64,000 nt of DNA from Gammaproteobacteria bacterium (lineage in GTDB: Bacteria; Pseudomonadota; Gammaproteobacteria; Enterobacterales; Kangiellaceae), in the NCBI GenBank assembly GCA_013373375.1, contig JABXHY010000024.1, forward strand, positions 124,001 to 188,000, read 5' to 3'. The notes beneath the pieces were generated by a model that did no database searches, was not told the DNA's origin, and saw only the letters and a list, made by a program, of their open reading frames with translations. A program made the position numbers and the translations under genes. This document shows, piece by piece, positions 24,536-33,469 of this stretch. Each line of letters begins with the position of its first letter. Position 1 is the first letter of the stretch.

Positions 24536-26803
24536 TTACGCAAGTGAATCGGATATTCGATTACGGTCGGATATCCAGCTAATCAAATCTTCTTTTGGCA
24601 TAGGTTTCGCGAAATAGTAACCTTGTACAGAAGACACGTATTTCTGTTTTAAAATTGAGAACTGCTCTTCTGTTTCGACACCTTCGGCAATAACTTTGAT
24701 ATCAAGATTGAAAGCAAGGGAAATGATTGCATTTATGATTGCATTTCCGGATTTTGACGTTACCATTTTATCGATGAAGCTTTTATCTATTTTTAATTCG
24801 TTGATTGGAAAAGTATGCAAATAATTTAAAGAAGAATATCCAGTACCAAAGTCATCAATAGATAGTTTAAATCCCTGTTCTTTTAATTGTTCCATTTGAT
24901 TAATCGATTGTTCTACTTTATCTACTAGCATTGATTCTGTGATTTCAAGTTTAAAAAAGCTAGGTAATAATTGATACTTGTTCACAATGGATACTAAACG
25001 AGTGGCTAAATTAGCCGATTTGAATTCGCCCGCACTTAAATTTACAGCAATTGAAAAGTTGGTGGTTGTCAGTTCTTTTGCCATGAGCTCCAACAATAGT
25101 TGGCAGGACTGCTCAAAAACTTGATGCTCAATTTTTTGAATTAATCCAAATTGTTCTGCAACAGACAAAAACAGATAAGGTGATAAAATACCTTTAACAG
25201 GATGCGCCCATCGCACTAGAGCTTCAACGCCAATTAGGTCTCCGCTCATGCTGACTTGAGGTTGAAAATAAGCAATAAATTGCTGTTCAGTAATTGCCGA
25301 AATTATGTCGCGTTCTATTTCAATTTGCTGATCAATAATGCTTTGTAAATTAGGATCGAAAAAGCTGAACTCATTTCCGCTTTGTTTTTTACTTCGATAC
25401 ATAGCTGCATCGGCCTGTTTTAAAACATCATCAATTCCTGCATACGTATCATTAAATATCGCAATGCCAATACTACAACATAATTGAAAACTTGAGTGTC
25501 CTGCGTGCATAGGATCTTTAAAGGCAGAAAGTAGTTTTTTAGCAATCACGGTGACTTCTTCGGTAATAGCATCGACGGTAGCTTCTGTATTTTCAATCAG
25601 AATAATAAACTCATCACCACCGAGCCTTGCTAATGTGTCTGTACTGCGAATAATTGGTTTTAATCGGTGTGCAGTTTGCTGAAGTAATTTGTCTCCGATG
25701 CTATGACCAAGTGAATCATTGATTCTTTTAAAATTATCCAAATCTAAAAAAAGCACGGCTCCGTATGATTTTTCTCGCTTAACTTTTTCTAATAATTTTT
25801 TTAGTCGATTGGTTACCAAACGTCTATTTGGTAAGTCGGTTAACGGATCGTAGAATGCAAGTCGCTCTGCTTCAATTTGAGCTTGTTTTTTGTCGGTTAT
25901 ATCTCTAACTATAGATAGTACGTAACGCTTTGCTTGGTCATCCGGATTGTATTGTGTTAATTCCGCCATGCGGGCTTCAAAAAAACGACGACCAATCGCC
26001 ACGTCTAATTCATATTCTATTTGCTGCGATTCTCCAGATTGAAATAATTTGTCTATTGCATCAGCAACCAATGAGGCAATTTCTTTGGGGAGTGTTTCTT
26101 GAATTGTTTTATGATGAAAAGAGCGATTTGGATAAATAAGTAGCTCTTTATTGCCGCCAAAAGATTCAACAAAAACTCCATGCTCATCGGTAATAAAACC
26201 CAAGTCCGGTAATACAGAAGTAAATACTTTTAATTGTTGATTGACTCGAGTTATTTCTTTGAGGGTCTGCTTAAGATCTTGAGCCTCTTTGGTGCGAACC
26301 AGAGCTACCTTGATAAGTTCGCTAAGTTTATCGATAAGTTGTATATCCGATGAATCTGGCATCTTAGGTTCATCAAAGTATATATTTAAGCTCCCTACAG
26401 CACATTCACTGTTATCAAATACCGGTGTTGCCCAACAGGAATATAAACTGTAATCGGTAATTAAATGTTGAAAGTTTACAAGTAAAGGATCTTTGGTGGT
26501 GTCCTTGATAATGACATGTGTCCCACTGTGTATAGCCGAGCTACAGGGCGAAACAGTTGGTCCAATATCTAATCCAATCAGAGCATCAAAGTAGGGTTGT
26601 GGCAACGTTGCGCTAAATCCTTTCGCGAGTTTATTATTTTCAGCGAGTAAGATAGAACTTTTGACATTGTTCTTTCCAAGAAACAAATCTATAAGTTCAC
26701 ATACTTTCGAAAGAATGGTTGTTAAGTCACTATCGGTCGCAATTAAACGTAAGACTTCTTGTTGCGCGTCGAGGAATTCTGTGACACTTGAAATCGTTTT
26801 CAA
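24536..26803 (-). CDS. GAF-PAS-GGDEF-EAL bifunctional c-di-GMP enzyme
   Basis: A 755-residue cytosolic protein. GAF-like domain at about 15-170 (CSSAIHSGTHVIIKD, YSCWATPVF), PAS at about 190-310, GGDEF at about 320-485 with an intact active site (LARLGGDEFIILIEN) and EAL at about 495-745. The EAL domain keeps GVEALVRWAHP, the Asn of AVNLSAG, ITESML, the DDFGTGYSSL pair and VIAEGVETEEQ, so both cyclase and phosphodiesterase activities are possible. The start is a TTG with AGGG just upstream; no ATG fits. It ends two bases from the M24 stop, a tail-to-tail pair without a visible terminator. Confidence 0.93.
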   Translation of the reverse strand: MKTISSVTEFLDAQQEVLRLIATDSDLTTILSKVCELIDLFLGKNNVKSSILLAENNKLAKGFSATLPQPYFDALIGLDIGPTVSPCSSAIHSGTHVIIKDTTKDPLLVNFQHLITDYSLYSCWATPVFDNSECAVGSLNIYFDEPKMPDSSDIQLIDKLSELIKVALVRTKEAQDLKQTLKEITRVNQQLKVFTSVLPDLGFITDEHGVFVESFGGNKELLIYPNRSFHHKTIQETLPKEIASLVADAIDKLFQSGESQQIEYELDVAIGRRFFEARMAELTQYNPDDQAKRYVLSIVRDITDKKQAQIEAERLAFYDPLTDLPNRRLVTNRLKKLLEKVKREKSYGAVLFLDLDNFKRINDSLGHSIGDKLLQQTAHRLKPIIRSTDTLARLGGDEFIILIENTEATVDAITEEVTVIAKKLLSAFKDPMHAGHSSFQLCCSIGIAIFNDTYAGIDDVLKQADAAMYRSKKQSGNEFSFFDPNLQSIIDQQIEIERDIISAITEQQFIAYFQPQVSMSGDLIGVEALVRWAHPVKGILSPYLFLSVAEQFGLIQKIEHQVFEQSCQLLLELMAKELTTTNFSIAVNLSAGEFKSANLATRLVSIVNKYQLLPSFFKLEITESMLVDKVEQSINQMEQLKEQGFKLSIDDFGTGYSSLNYLHTFPINELKIDKSFIDKMVTSKSGNAIINAIISLAFNLDIKVIAEGVETEEQFSILKQKYVSSVQGYYFAKPMPKEDLISWISDRNRISDSLA

Positions 26804-27006
26804 AAAGCCCTGCCTATTTTTATATCTTTATGAGATTGCTTGAGCCGTACGTCTATTGATGCGCTCTACACACCTTTATTAACCGTAGTATTGAGTAATA
26901 TGAATGTCAATTTGAGCTGTTATGGCTGTCTTGCTTTTCAGAACTGGTGATTTTTATATTTCATAATTCAGTGAGTGCTATTTAAGGCAGATTTAAGAGG
27001 AAAAAT

Positions 27007-27546
27007 ATGAATCAATTTAATGCTATTGCTCTCGGTCTTGTTACGTTAATTCTCAGTGGTTGTATGACGAATTACCCAAACCAAGATATTATCGGGAAGA
27101 CATTTCCTTCCGTTGTAGGAGAGTCACTGGAAAAAGAGCAGGTTGTGTTGCCAGAGAAATTCAATGAACAACGCTCAGTGCTGTTAATTGGTTATGTGCA
27201 AAATTCCCAGTTCGATATCGACCGGTGGCTTATTGGACTGGATATGACCAATACGAGTGTTCCGGTATATGAGTTGCCAACCATCGCAGGAATGTTTCCA
27301 CAATTTTTTGAAACTCAAATAAATAATGGTATGCGAAAAGGGATACCAAAGGAGTTGTGGAAAGGTGTTATTACAATATACGAAGATGGTGAAACTGTTC
27401 AGGCATTTACGGGGAATCAAAATCCAAATAATGCAAGAGCCATTGTTATTGATGATTCTGGTACGATTTTATTTTTTCATGATCGAGGGTTCTCAGTTGA
27501 TGCCCTTAAACAGTTACGAGCGGCCATATCGACGAGTAATCAATAG
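27007..27546 (+). CDS. lipoprotein, possibly thioredoxin-fold
   Basis: A 179-residue lipoprotein with lipobox LSGC (Cys at about residue 19). The order of segments, GKTFPSVVGESLEKEQVVLPE then SVLLIGYVQNSQFDIDRWLIGL and a late RAIVIDDSGTILFFHDRGFS, resembles the thioredoxin-like layout of redoxins and ATP10-type proteins, but no CxxC motif is present, so redox activity is unlikely. AAGAGGAAAAAT precedes the ATG. The CIA30-domain gene follows after 8 bases, suggesting cotranscription. Confidence 0.7.
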   Translation: MNQFNAIALGLVTLILSGCMTNYPNQDIIGKTFPSVVGESLEKEQVVLPEKFNEQRSVLLIGYVQNSQFDIDRWLIGLDMTNTSVPVYELPTIAGMFPQFFETQINNGMRKGIPKELWKGVITIYEDGETVQAFTGNQNPNNARAIVIDDSGTILFFHDRGFSVDALKQLRAAISTSNQ

Positions 27547-27554
27547 CCAACAAC

Positions 27555-28271
27555 GTGAACCTTAGTAACCAAGCAATTTTTACCATGCTTTTAAAGTGTC
27601 TGATGGGGTTAGTGTTACATTGTCTTATAATTCAAGAAGCGTATGCTTTGAGCAATATTGCCAAAAAGGGAGATAAAGATCACAACAATTTTATGTCAGG
27701 ATCGCTTATTCAACTAAGTGAACAGACAAGTGAAAATGCAATTAATAAAGATAAGGATTATAAAAAAGTGCAGAAGCGGCTGCCGCTAAAGTCTGAGTGG
27801 TTAATCGTTAATGATTCCGTTATGGGGGGCGTATCGGAAAGCCATTTAGTGTTCGATGATAAAATTCAAGCTCTAATATTTTCCGGAAAACTTTCTTTGG
27901 ATAATAATGGCGGTTTTGTAAGCGTGCGCCGCGAAGTTCCCAACAATTTTTTTAGTTTATCTACTTATATTTGCGTGGGCTTTGAATTAAATGCGCGCCG
28001 AACATTACAAATACGTCTTCGTAATAATTCGACCTTCGATGGAGTAGCCTATGTGTCCGAGGTTTCTGGAACCGGTGAGCTCAGTTACGTCAAGTTGCCG
28101 ATCGAACAGTTTAGACCTCGATTCAGAGGCTGGGATTTGTCTAATGATCCAAGAGTTTCAACAGTCATTAATTCTTTAGATATCGCTCAGTTTGGGTTTT
28201 TAATTGGCGATAAAAACACATCGCCATTTCAGTTAAAAATTCACTCTATATTAGCTTGCGATCACGATTAA
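27555..28271 (+). CDS. CIA30-domain protein
   Basis: The C-terminal 165 residues match the CIA30 / complex I intermediate-associated fold: EWLIVNDSVMGGVSESHLVF, FSGKLSLDNNGGFVSVRREV, RTLQIRLRNNSTFDGVAY, IEQFRPRFRGWDLS and IAQFGFLIGDKNTSPFQLKI. In bacteria such jelly-roll proteins have no fixed role. The N-terminus is hydrophobic (MLLKCLMGLVLHCLIIQEAYA) and may be a signal peptide. The track starts at GTG 27555; an ATG at 27585 would also fit, and neither has a strong ribosome site. Confidence 0.83.
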   Translation: MNLSNQAIFTMLLKCLMGLVLHCLIIQEAYALSNIAKKGDKDHNNFMSGSLIQLSEQTSENAINKDKDYKKVQKRLPLKSEWLIVNDSVMGGVSESHLVFDDKIQALIFSGKLSLDNNGGFVSVRREVPNNFFSLSTYICVGFELNARRTLQIRLRNNSTFDGVAYVSEVSGTGELSYVKLPIEQFRPRFRGWDLSNDPRVSTVINSLDIAQFGFLIGDKNTSPFQLKIHSILACDHD

Positions 28272-28309
28272 TCACTAGCGTCTTGCCAACAATAATAAGG
28301 CTTTGTTTC

Positions 28310-28864
28310 TTACTGTGTAACTTTTTCCATTTTAAAAGCTAGAGTGAATCTAGAAAATTGGCTGACGATTGACGGAGGTCTACCTGAGTGCATTATTCGG
28401 CTGTCAAAAACTACTAAACGTCCCGGTTTGGGTGTGCATGCGAACCCAATTTCATTTTGTTGATTGAAAAATAAGGTTTCTCCAGCCCAATCAATATGCC
28501 ATTTAGGGACGATATACCATAGGCAGGTAAGTTCATGGTTGGTGGCATCAACATGTGAAAACATGGGATCTGTAAAGCTACCGTAATTCACATAGGATCT
28601 GTAGGGTTTAAAAGAGTTGGCTCCTAAGTAGTTATTTACAAAGTTAACAGTGTGTTTCCATATGGGTTGTGCGTCTAACTCTTTGATATCTAACTCATGA
28701 GCCCAATGTGGAAAGGCTGCTGTATCGGGTCTCCCAACTTCGTTTTTGACGAAAGGGGCGTTGTAGAAGCGTCTCACCAGACCGTCGAGATAGTCGTGTT
28801 GCAGTATATTATCGGCCACTAACAGGCGTTTGCCGTCAATTTCAAGATTATGCGTCAAGGTCAT
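28310..28864 (-). CDS. 2OG-Fe(II) oxygenase (prolyl hydroxylase-like)
   Basis: A 184-residue double-stranded beta-helix protein. The iron triad is visible as His and Asp in FSHVDATNHE and a distal His in SRIMHSGRPP; the 2-oxoglutarate-binding Arg is in SQFSRFTLAFK. CLWYIVPKWHIDWAGETLFF is typical of the prolyl 4-hydroxylase-like subgroup. It would hydroxylate a protein or small molecule using oxygen and 2-oxoglutarate; the substrate is unknown. Single gene with convergent neighbours. Confidence 0.85.
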   Translation of the reverse strand: MTLTHNLEIDGKRLLVADNILQHDYLDGLVRRFYNAPFVKNEVGRPDTAAFPHWAHELDIKELDAQPIWKHTVNFVNNYLGANSFKPYRSYVNYGSFTDPMFSHVDATNHELTCLWYIVPKWHIDWAGETLFFNQQNEIGFACTPKPGRLVVFDSRIMHSGRPPSIVSQFSRFTLAFKMEKVTQ

Positions 28865-29034
28865 GTGATTAAGTAGTGTTAATGAATATTTGGAAAGATA
28901 TTAGCGATTCGCTTCGCCAATGTAAATCTGTGCGCAAAATCTCCTTCTGTCGTAAATAATTACACAATTACCCAGTGACAAGGGTTGTATATTTGATAGA
29001 ATTGAGATTCTTAGTCGTAAATAAGGAAGTAATT

Positions 29035-29271
29035 ATGTATAAATCACTAGTTATCGCAGCTGTAGTTGCAATCACTGCTGGGTGTTCATCGGTTGGAGAT
29101 GGAACTCAAGTAGCGAGCTTGTCAGATTCTGATTTGGTATGTAAAAAAGTCAAAAAGACTGGCACTAATATCCCTACAAGAATGTGCGCGAGCAAAGAAG
29201 AATGGGATCGTCAAGCAGAAGAAGCACAAGCTGAAATGCAGAGAATGCAGACCAAAACTATGGGTCAATAA
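29035..29271 (+). CDS. small conserved lipoprotein
   Basis: A 78-residue lipoprotein starting MYKSLVIAAVVAITAGCSS, with lipobox ITAGC. The rest has two Cys in LVCKKVKKTGTNIPTRMCASKEEWDRQ and a charged helical tail rich in Glu and Gln. This C-(V/K rich)-P-x-R-x-C pattern recurs in small envelope proteins of many gammaproteobacteria, with no known function. The track start (28975) lies too far upstream; AAGGAAG precedes the ATG at 29035. Confidence 0.8.
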   Translation: MYKSLVIAAVVAITAGCSSVGDGTQVASLSDSDLVCKKVKKTGTNIPTRMCASKEEWDRQAEEAQAEMQRMQTKTMGQ

Positions 29272-29280
29272 ATTCTTCAA

Positions 29281-29312
29281 AATGGTTAACCTCTGCTCTT
29301 ATGTTAACCATT
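29281..29312. terminator. bidirectional terminator-like hairpin
   Basis: AATGGTTAAC and GTTAACCATT form a perfect 10-bp stem with a 12-base loop, between the convergent ends of the small lipoprotein gene and the thioesterase gene. The far arm reaches the thioesterase stop. A short T tract is present on the minus strand. Confidence 0.7.
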
Positions 29313-30103
29313 CACCCAAAAATCACATCAGTTTGTCGACTTAATAAAATCAACTCTCCACTTTCAGACCAAATATTTGCTTGGGTATGTGAATATCCAT
29401 CAGTCGCTTGCAGCGTTTTTGCTTGATAACCGATCCACTGACTTGGTGGTAATTTTATTTCCGGTTGCAGGACGTCGACTTGCCAACTTAACGTACTGGC
29501 GGGTTTTGGCCACTTCAGCATCTGCAACACGGTCGGAGGCCACGCGTCAGCTAGTGCTACTATATGTGCGAGACTGATATTGGTAGGCACTTCTTTGAAT
29601 TTCATCCAACCATCAATATGGGAGTGTTTGCTTCCTGTAAATGGAAGTTTTCCGCTCTGGAAATCCAGTGTTATGTGTTTCAAAAACTTGGGTGTCACTC
29701 CTGGGATAATCGGTAAAAAGTTGCCTTTGCTTGCCGATTTGAGTGAGCATTGCTGATCACTTAATCGATTGATTTTAGAATCGCGACTTTTACCGTAACA
29801 AGCTTGTACCTGAACACAGGTCTGATTGTCTTGGGTTAAGCGGCCTTGTAATTGAGTAACGTTTTGACCATCTCTTAAATGCTCGATAGTAATTCGGCAA
29901 GGTTTTTCGATCTTCAAAGGCGCAATGAAATTCACATGTAATACTCTGAGAGGTCGCGGAGATTCGAGCTCAAAGTCCATGGCTCGCAAAATTGCTGCAG
30001 CACTTACACCACCAAATACCGTTCTACCTTGTGACCAAGATTTATCGAATGTCATATCTGCGTTATGACGACAGAGCTCGAAAATTTTATCGATGGAATT
30101 CAT
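29312..30103 (-). CDS. acyl-CoA thioesterase family protein (double hotdog)
   Basis: A 263-residue protein with two hotdog-type halves. The first has the signature region WSQGRTVFGGVSAAAILRAM and RVLHVNFIAPLKIEKPCRI; the second has HIVALADAWPPTVLQMLKWPKPASTLSWQVDVL. This matches the TesB-like/4HBT_3 thioesterases that hydrolyse acyl-CoA in the cytosol. The track start at 30163 is a TTG that would overlap the next gene by 25 bases; the ATG at 30103 (MNSIDKIFELC) is preferred. Confidence 0.83.
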   Translation of the reverse strand: MNSIDKIFELCRHNADMTFDKSWSQGRTVFGGVSAAAILRAMDFELESPRPLRVLHVNFIAPLKIEKPCRITIEHLRDGQNVTQLQGRLTQDNQTCVQVQACYGKSRDSKINRLSDQQCSLKSASKGNFLPIIPGVTPKFLKHITLDFQSGKLPFTGSKHSHIDGWMKFKEVPTNISLAHIVALADAWPPTVLQMLKWPKPASTLSWQVDVLQPEIKLPPSQWIGYQAKTLQATDGYSHTQANIWSESGELILLSRQTDVIFG

Positions 30104-30138
30104 ATCATTACTCGACGGAGTGAATCTTCTTCTTTCAA

Positions 30139-30327
30139 TTAATGCCGCTTTTTGCTTTTCCAAGTTCCACCGTACTGGTAGAAAGGCTCCTGTTTAAGTT
30201 TAAGCTGACAGCCCTTACAAACGAACATCCAACGTTTTCTTTGTTGAACAGATACTCTATATAATACCAAACAATTTGTTTCGCAGTGCTCACAATTTTT
30301 TTGACGAATTCTTTTTGTTGTATCCAT
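30139..30327 (-). CDS. small zinc-ribbon-like protein ending YGGTWKSKKRH
   Basis: A 62-residue basic protein with CEHCETNC near residue 12 and CKGC near 38, spaced as a zinc ribbon, followed by the aromatic-Gly-Trp tail YQYGGTWKSKKRH. This tail is familiar from small conserved proteins of marine gammaproteobacteria, so the gene looks real. It may bind nucleic acid, but no role is known. It sits 35 bases upstream of the thioesterase start on the same strand. Confidence 0.75.
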   Translation of the reverse strand: MDTTKRIRQKNCEHCETNCLVLYRVSVQQRKRWMFVCKGCQLKLKQEPFYQYGGTWKSKKRH

Positions 30328-30439
30328 TTAAATCAATTCATTTAAATTTATCTTTTAATAATTCGAGAAAGATTAATCGGCTGTTGTGCTTTACAAGTAC
30401 AAAGACAATTAAAAAGAATACTAAATGCAATGTATAAAA

Positions 30440-30748
30440 TTAATCTAAATAATTATCTTTGAGAGGAACTTCCATAAAGTTTTGGTGAGTTTTTTTGTTA
30501 GTGAGGCCAATCATTTCATCGTAAGCACTTTCATGGCGAAGCACCATTTGCTTATATTTAAAACCTCGAAACAATTTTTGCAGTTCTATGATGTTGAACG
30601 CTCTAATTAACTTGCCTTTATTATCAGCGATATAGAATTGCTCACCAGCGACTTCGACAGATGCTTGATACAAACTAATATCAATTGAGTGGATGACGAC
30701 TTTGTCGAATGGTTGTAAGTGAAAGAGTTGGGATGCTTGTAATAACAT
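30440..30748 (-). CDS. DUF6482-like protein
   Basis: A 102-residue cytosolic protein. The segments QASVEVAGEQFYIADNKGKLIRAFN and MVLRHESAYDEMIGL match DUF6482 proteins as recalled. GGAG seven bases before the ATG supports the start. No function is known; neighbours are unrelated (LysE-type exporter upstream, zinc-ribbon protein downstream). Confidence 0.75.
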   Translation of the reverse strand: MLLQASQLFHLQPFDKVVIHSIDISLYQASVEVAGEQFYIADNKGKLIRAFNIIELQKLFRGFKYKQMVLRHESAYDEMIGLTNKKTHQNFMEVPLKDNYLD

Positions 30749-30797
30749 AATAATCTCCGTATTGGCTAAATACGCTAAGAATTATTATTTAGAGCGT

Positions 30798-31424
30798 TCA
30801 CTGACCCAATGCGAGCCAAACCCCAACGACTACCATGAGTGTTCCTGCAATGCGATTGACCCACTTTACATTACTTGAGTTCTTCAGAAGTTCGCGCAGC
30901 CATCGTCCACCAGATGCGTATAGCATTAAACAAATAAATTCACATAACAACATGATCAAAACAAGAACCGCGAGTTGCGGTGGCAAAGGCAGTTCGGAGT
31001 TAATAAAAGGCGGAAGGAGAGCCATTGTAAACGCCCAACCTTTAGGGTTGGCAATAGCCGTAATGAAGCCATGAGAGGCAAGCTTCAGGGAGCTTGTAGT
31101 CGAAAGATGACTCTCCTTAGATTGAAGAGAAAGATTCGTTTGCTTTCGCCACATTTGTATCCCTAAGTAAACTAAGAAAAGCCCTCCTGCCCATTTGAAT
31201 ACATTAAATAGGGTCGGGTAATTTAACATTACACTTGCAACGCCTACTACTGCTAACACGGCAACCAAACCCACACCAATAAGCTCCCCCCACATCATAG
31301 GCATTGTTCGTTTCACGCCAATGCTCATACCGAGAGACAGTGCTAGCGTCATACACATACCAGGGGTTGCCGAAACAAGGAAAAAAGTGGGTATAAAAAT
31401 CGAGATTAATGTCAGATCTATCAT
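30798..31424 (-). CDS. LysE/RhtB family amino-acid exporter
   Basis: A 208-residue inner-membrane protein with about six membrane spans. The N-terminal signature FLVSATPGMCMTLALSLGMSIGVKRT is the LysE/RhtB conserved block (normally T-P-G-P); AGGLFLVYLGIQMWRKQ and GFITAIANPKGWAFTMALLPPF follow as expected. The Met-Cys in place of the usual Pro after TPG is a variation. TGGAG lies five bases before the ATG at 31424, which is better than the track's GTG at 31430. Substrate is unknown. Confidence 0.88.
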   Translation of the reverse strand: MIDLTLISIFIPTFFLVSATPGMCMTLALSLGMSIGVKRTMPMMWGELIGVGLVAVLAVVGVASVMLNYPTLFNVFKWAGGLFLVYLGIQMWRKQTNLSLQSKESHLSTTSSLKLASHGFITAIANPKGWAFTMALLPPFINSELPLPPQLAVLVLIMLLCEFICLMLYASGGRWLRELLKNSSNVKWVNRIAGTLMVVVGVWLALGQ

Positions 31425-31482
31425 AGGCACTCCAATAAGAGTGCGCGACTATACCACAGTTGAAGGCTTCGATTTTAGAAAA

Positions 31483-32178
31483 TCAGTTTTGCTCTTTCTT
31501 TTTTTTGTCGATATTTTGTTGAGGCTTTTTCTCAGAGTTTTGGGGGGAAATTTGTTGTTGCTCTTTATTTTCGTTAGGGAGTGAATCTGAAGCTTTTGTC
31601 GCTATGGAAGGCTTAGTGCTAATAGCATCAAGAATGGAAAGTTGTGTTTGTAACAAAGGGAGCAGGTCTATCCAGTTTTCTTCGCCAGCCGAACCAGAAC
31701 TTACGGGAGCGACACGCAGATCGAGCAGCTCAAGGTAGCGAGTATGAGCTGGTAATGGCAATCTAAGTGCAAAATCAAACGGCTTTGCTGACTGCAAAAT
31801 ATCGTTGGCAATAGGTTTGACGTACATGCTGCTTAATAGAATTTTATTAGCGTCAATAAAATTAATTTTGAGAGCTTGTTCTTTTGGAGAATAATTCTCG
31901 AACTTAAAGCTTGCCTCAATGACCTGAGCCTTCAGTATTGAAATTAATGAATTGTTTTGTTGTATGTGGAGCACCAGAGTTTTTGGCTTGCCGGGTTGTT
32001 CTTTTGATTCTGCAGATGCGCTATCTGGTTGAGTTGTTCCAACAGAAGCTTGATTTTGTGTTTTTTGTTGAGCACTAGCTGTCTGATTCGAATAAAAGCT
32101 ACTAAGAACTAATATAAACACCAGAGAGTGCTTAGTAATTAAAAGTCGGGCTTTAGTTAGTGCAGTCATTAATTCCAT
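31483..32178 (-). CDS. hypothetical exported protein
   Basis: A 231-residue protein with a signal-like N-terminus (hydrophobic LLITKHSLVFILVLSSFYS, then TASAQ). A Gln/Ser/Thr-rich linker precedes a beta-rich domain (about 68-165) containing KTLVLHIQQNNSLISILKAQVIEASFKFENYS and HTRYLELLDLRVAPVSS. The C-terminus is highly charged (KKPQQNIDKKKKEQN). No family is recognised. Two close ATGs (32178 and 32169) could start it. Confidence 0.6.
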   Translation of the reverse strand: MELMTALTKARLLITKHSLVFILVLSSFYSNQTASAQQKTQNQASVGTTQPDSASAESKEQPGKPKTLVLHIQQNNSLISILKAQVIEASFKFENYSPKEQALKINFIDANKILLSSMYVKPIANDILQSAKPFDFALRLPLPAHTRYLELLDLRVAPVSSGSAGEENWIDLLPLLQTQLSILDAISTKPSIATKASDSLPNENKEQQQISPQNSEKKPQQNIDKKKKEQN

Positions 32179-32415
32179 ATCTTAATTCTTTTTCGATGTC
32201 CCCACATACCTTCTGTTCAGCGAGTACGCAAAAGTTAAAAGGCTACAGACTGTGATGATGGAGGGCTTCTGAATAAACAAAGTGTAGCCCAACTCATCAT
32301 GAATTTGTGTGAATAAGGCACATTTCTGGATATTTTAACTCTTCCATTTACTGCCATGACCTGAATTTAGCTACACAGATAGTTGGGAGATTTAAAACTG
32401 TCATGGCTAGCACCA

Positions 32416-33387
32416 TTACAAAGTCTGAGCACGCGAGAGCCTATCAATTACGTCAAACCACTCGGGAATTTCTGGTGGTCGCTCAACCCAAATCTCACTG
32501 ACCGAGGCTTGCTCTAACTCGTAAAGTGCCCGATAAAATTCGCGGGCGTACTCGGATTTCACATTGGACAGTTTAATAATTTTTGTAATGTCGCAATGCA
32601 TTAAGTTTGAAACGCTGGAGTAATGGAGTAAGCCAATGTTTTTACTGGAACTTGGTGCTACAAAGTTTTTATTGTTAAATAATCGAACAGGTACATTTGG
32701 CTGATAGTGTACTTTTTTATTACCCGATACAGACTCTAAGTGATGTACTGGCTGAAGAATCGGCTGATTAAAATAAGGCTGCAATTCAATGGCAGATATT
32801 GGGCCACTTCGAAGAATAGTACACTGCTGCTCATCAATTCGAATGATAGTTGATTCAAGCCCGACAGCACACCGGCCTGCATCCAATATTGCGTCGATGT
32901 TACCGTCCAGGCCAGCAACAACTTGTTGTGCTGTTGTTGGGCTTAACTTTTGATAAGGATTTGCCGAGGGAGCCGCTACTGCGATTTGTGAAGATGCGAG
33001 AAGTTTGAGTAATTGAGGTTGCTTCGGGATTCGAATGCCAATGGTACTAAGTCCACCAGTTATTACACCCGACACTTGATGGTGTTTGTTAAAAAGTATT
33101 GTAAGAGGACCTGGCCAGAATGCTTCTGCCAAACGATAAGCGACCGGGGAAATATCAGTTGCCCAGTATTCAAGGTGATTAATATCGCTGATGTGGGTGA
33201 TTAGAGGATGATTGGCTGGACGACCTTTTGCTTTAAAAATATTGCTGACTGCCGTCGGGTTGCTGGCATCAGCTGCAAGGCCGTAAACAGTTTCGGTGGG
33301 TACTGCGACTAATTTTCCTTGCTTCAATAAATTCCCGGCCAATTCAATATCGTTTTGGTCATTTGCGTTGAGTCTTAGGGTTTTCAT
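32416..33387 (-). CDS. tsaC: L-threonylcarbamoyladenylate synthase (Sua5 type)
   Basis: Makes threonylcarbamoyl-AMP from threonine, bicarbonate and ATP for the t6A tRNA modification. Residues 1-200 form the YrdC domain with GKLVAVPTETVYGLAADA, FKAKGRPANHPLITHI and FWPGPLTILF, plus ICRSG-like TILRSGPISA. A C-terminal Sua5 domain (about 225-323) makes it the longer, Sua5-type version (323 residues) rather than the short TsaC. Its bicarbonate use is a loose link to the dabAB genes 1 kb away, with no evidence of joint control. Confidence 0.92.
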   Translation of the reverse strand: MKTLRLNANDQNDIELAGNLLKQGKLVAVPTETVYGLAADASNPTAVSNIFKAKGRPANHPLITHISDINHLEYWATDISPVAYRLAEAFWPGPLTILFNKHHQVSGVITGGLSTIGIRIPKQPQLLKLLASSQIAVAAPSANPYQKLSPTTAQQVVAGLDGNIDAILDAGRCAVGLESTIIRIDEQQCTILRSGPISAIELQPYFNQPILQPVHHLESVSGNKKVHYQPNVPVRLFNNKNFVAPSSSKNIGLLHYSSVSNLMHCDITKIIKLSNVKSEYAREFYRALYELEQASVSEIWVERPPEIPEWFDVIDRLSRAQTL

Positions 33388-33469
33388 CTTTTACACCGCG
33401 CTTACACTGTTTCTTTGGGACTGTGGTTTATTTGTTTTGGATAAGTAAAATTGTTTTAATGAAAAAAGC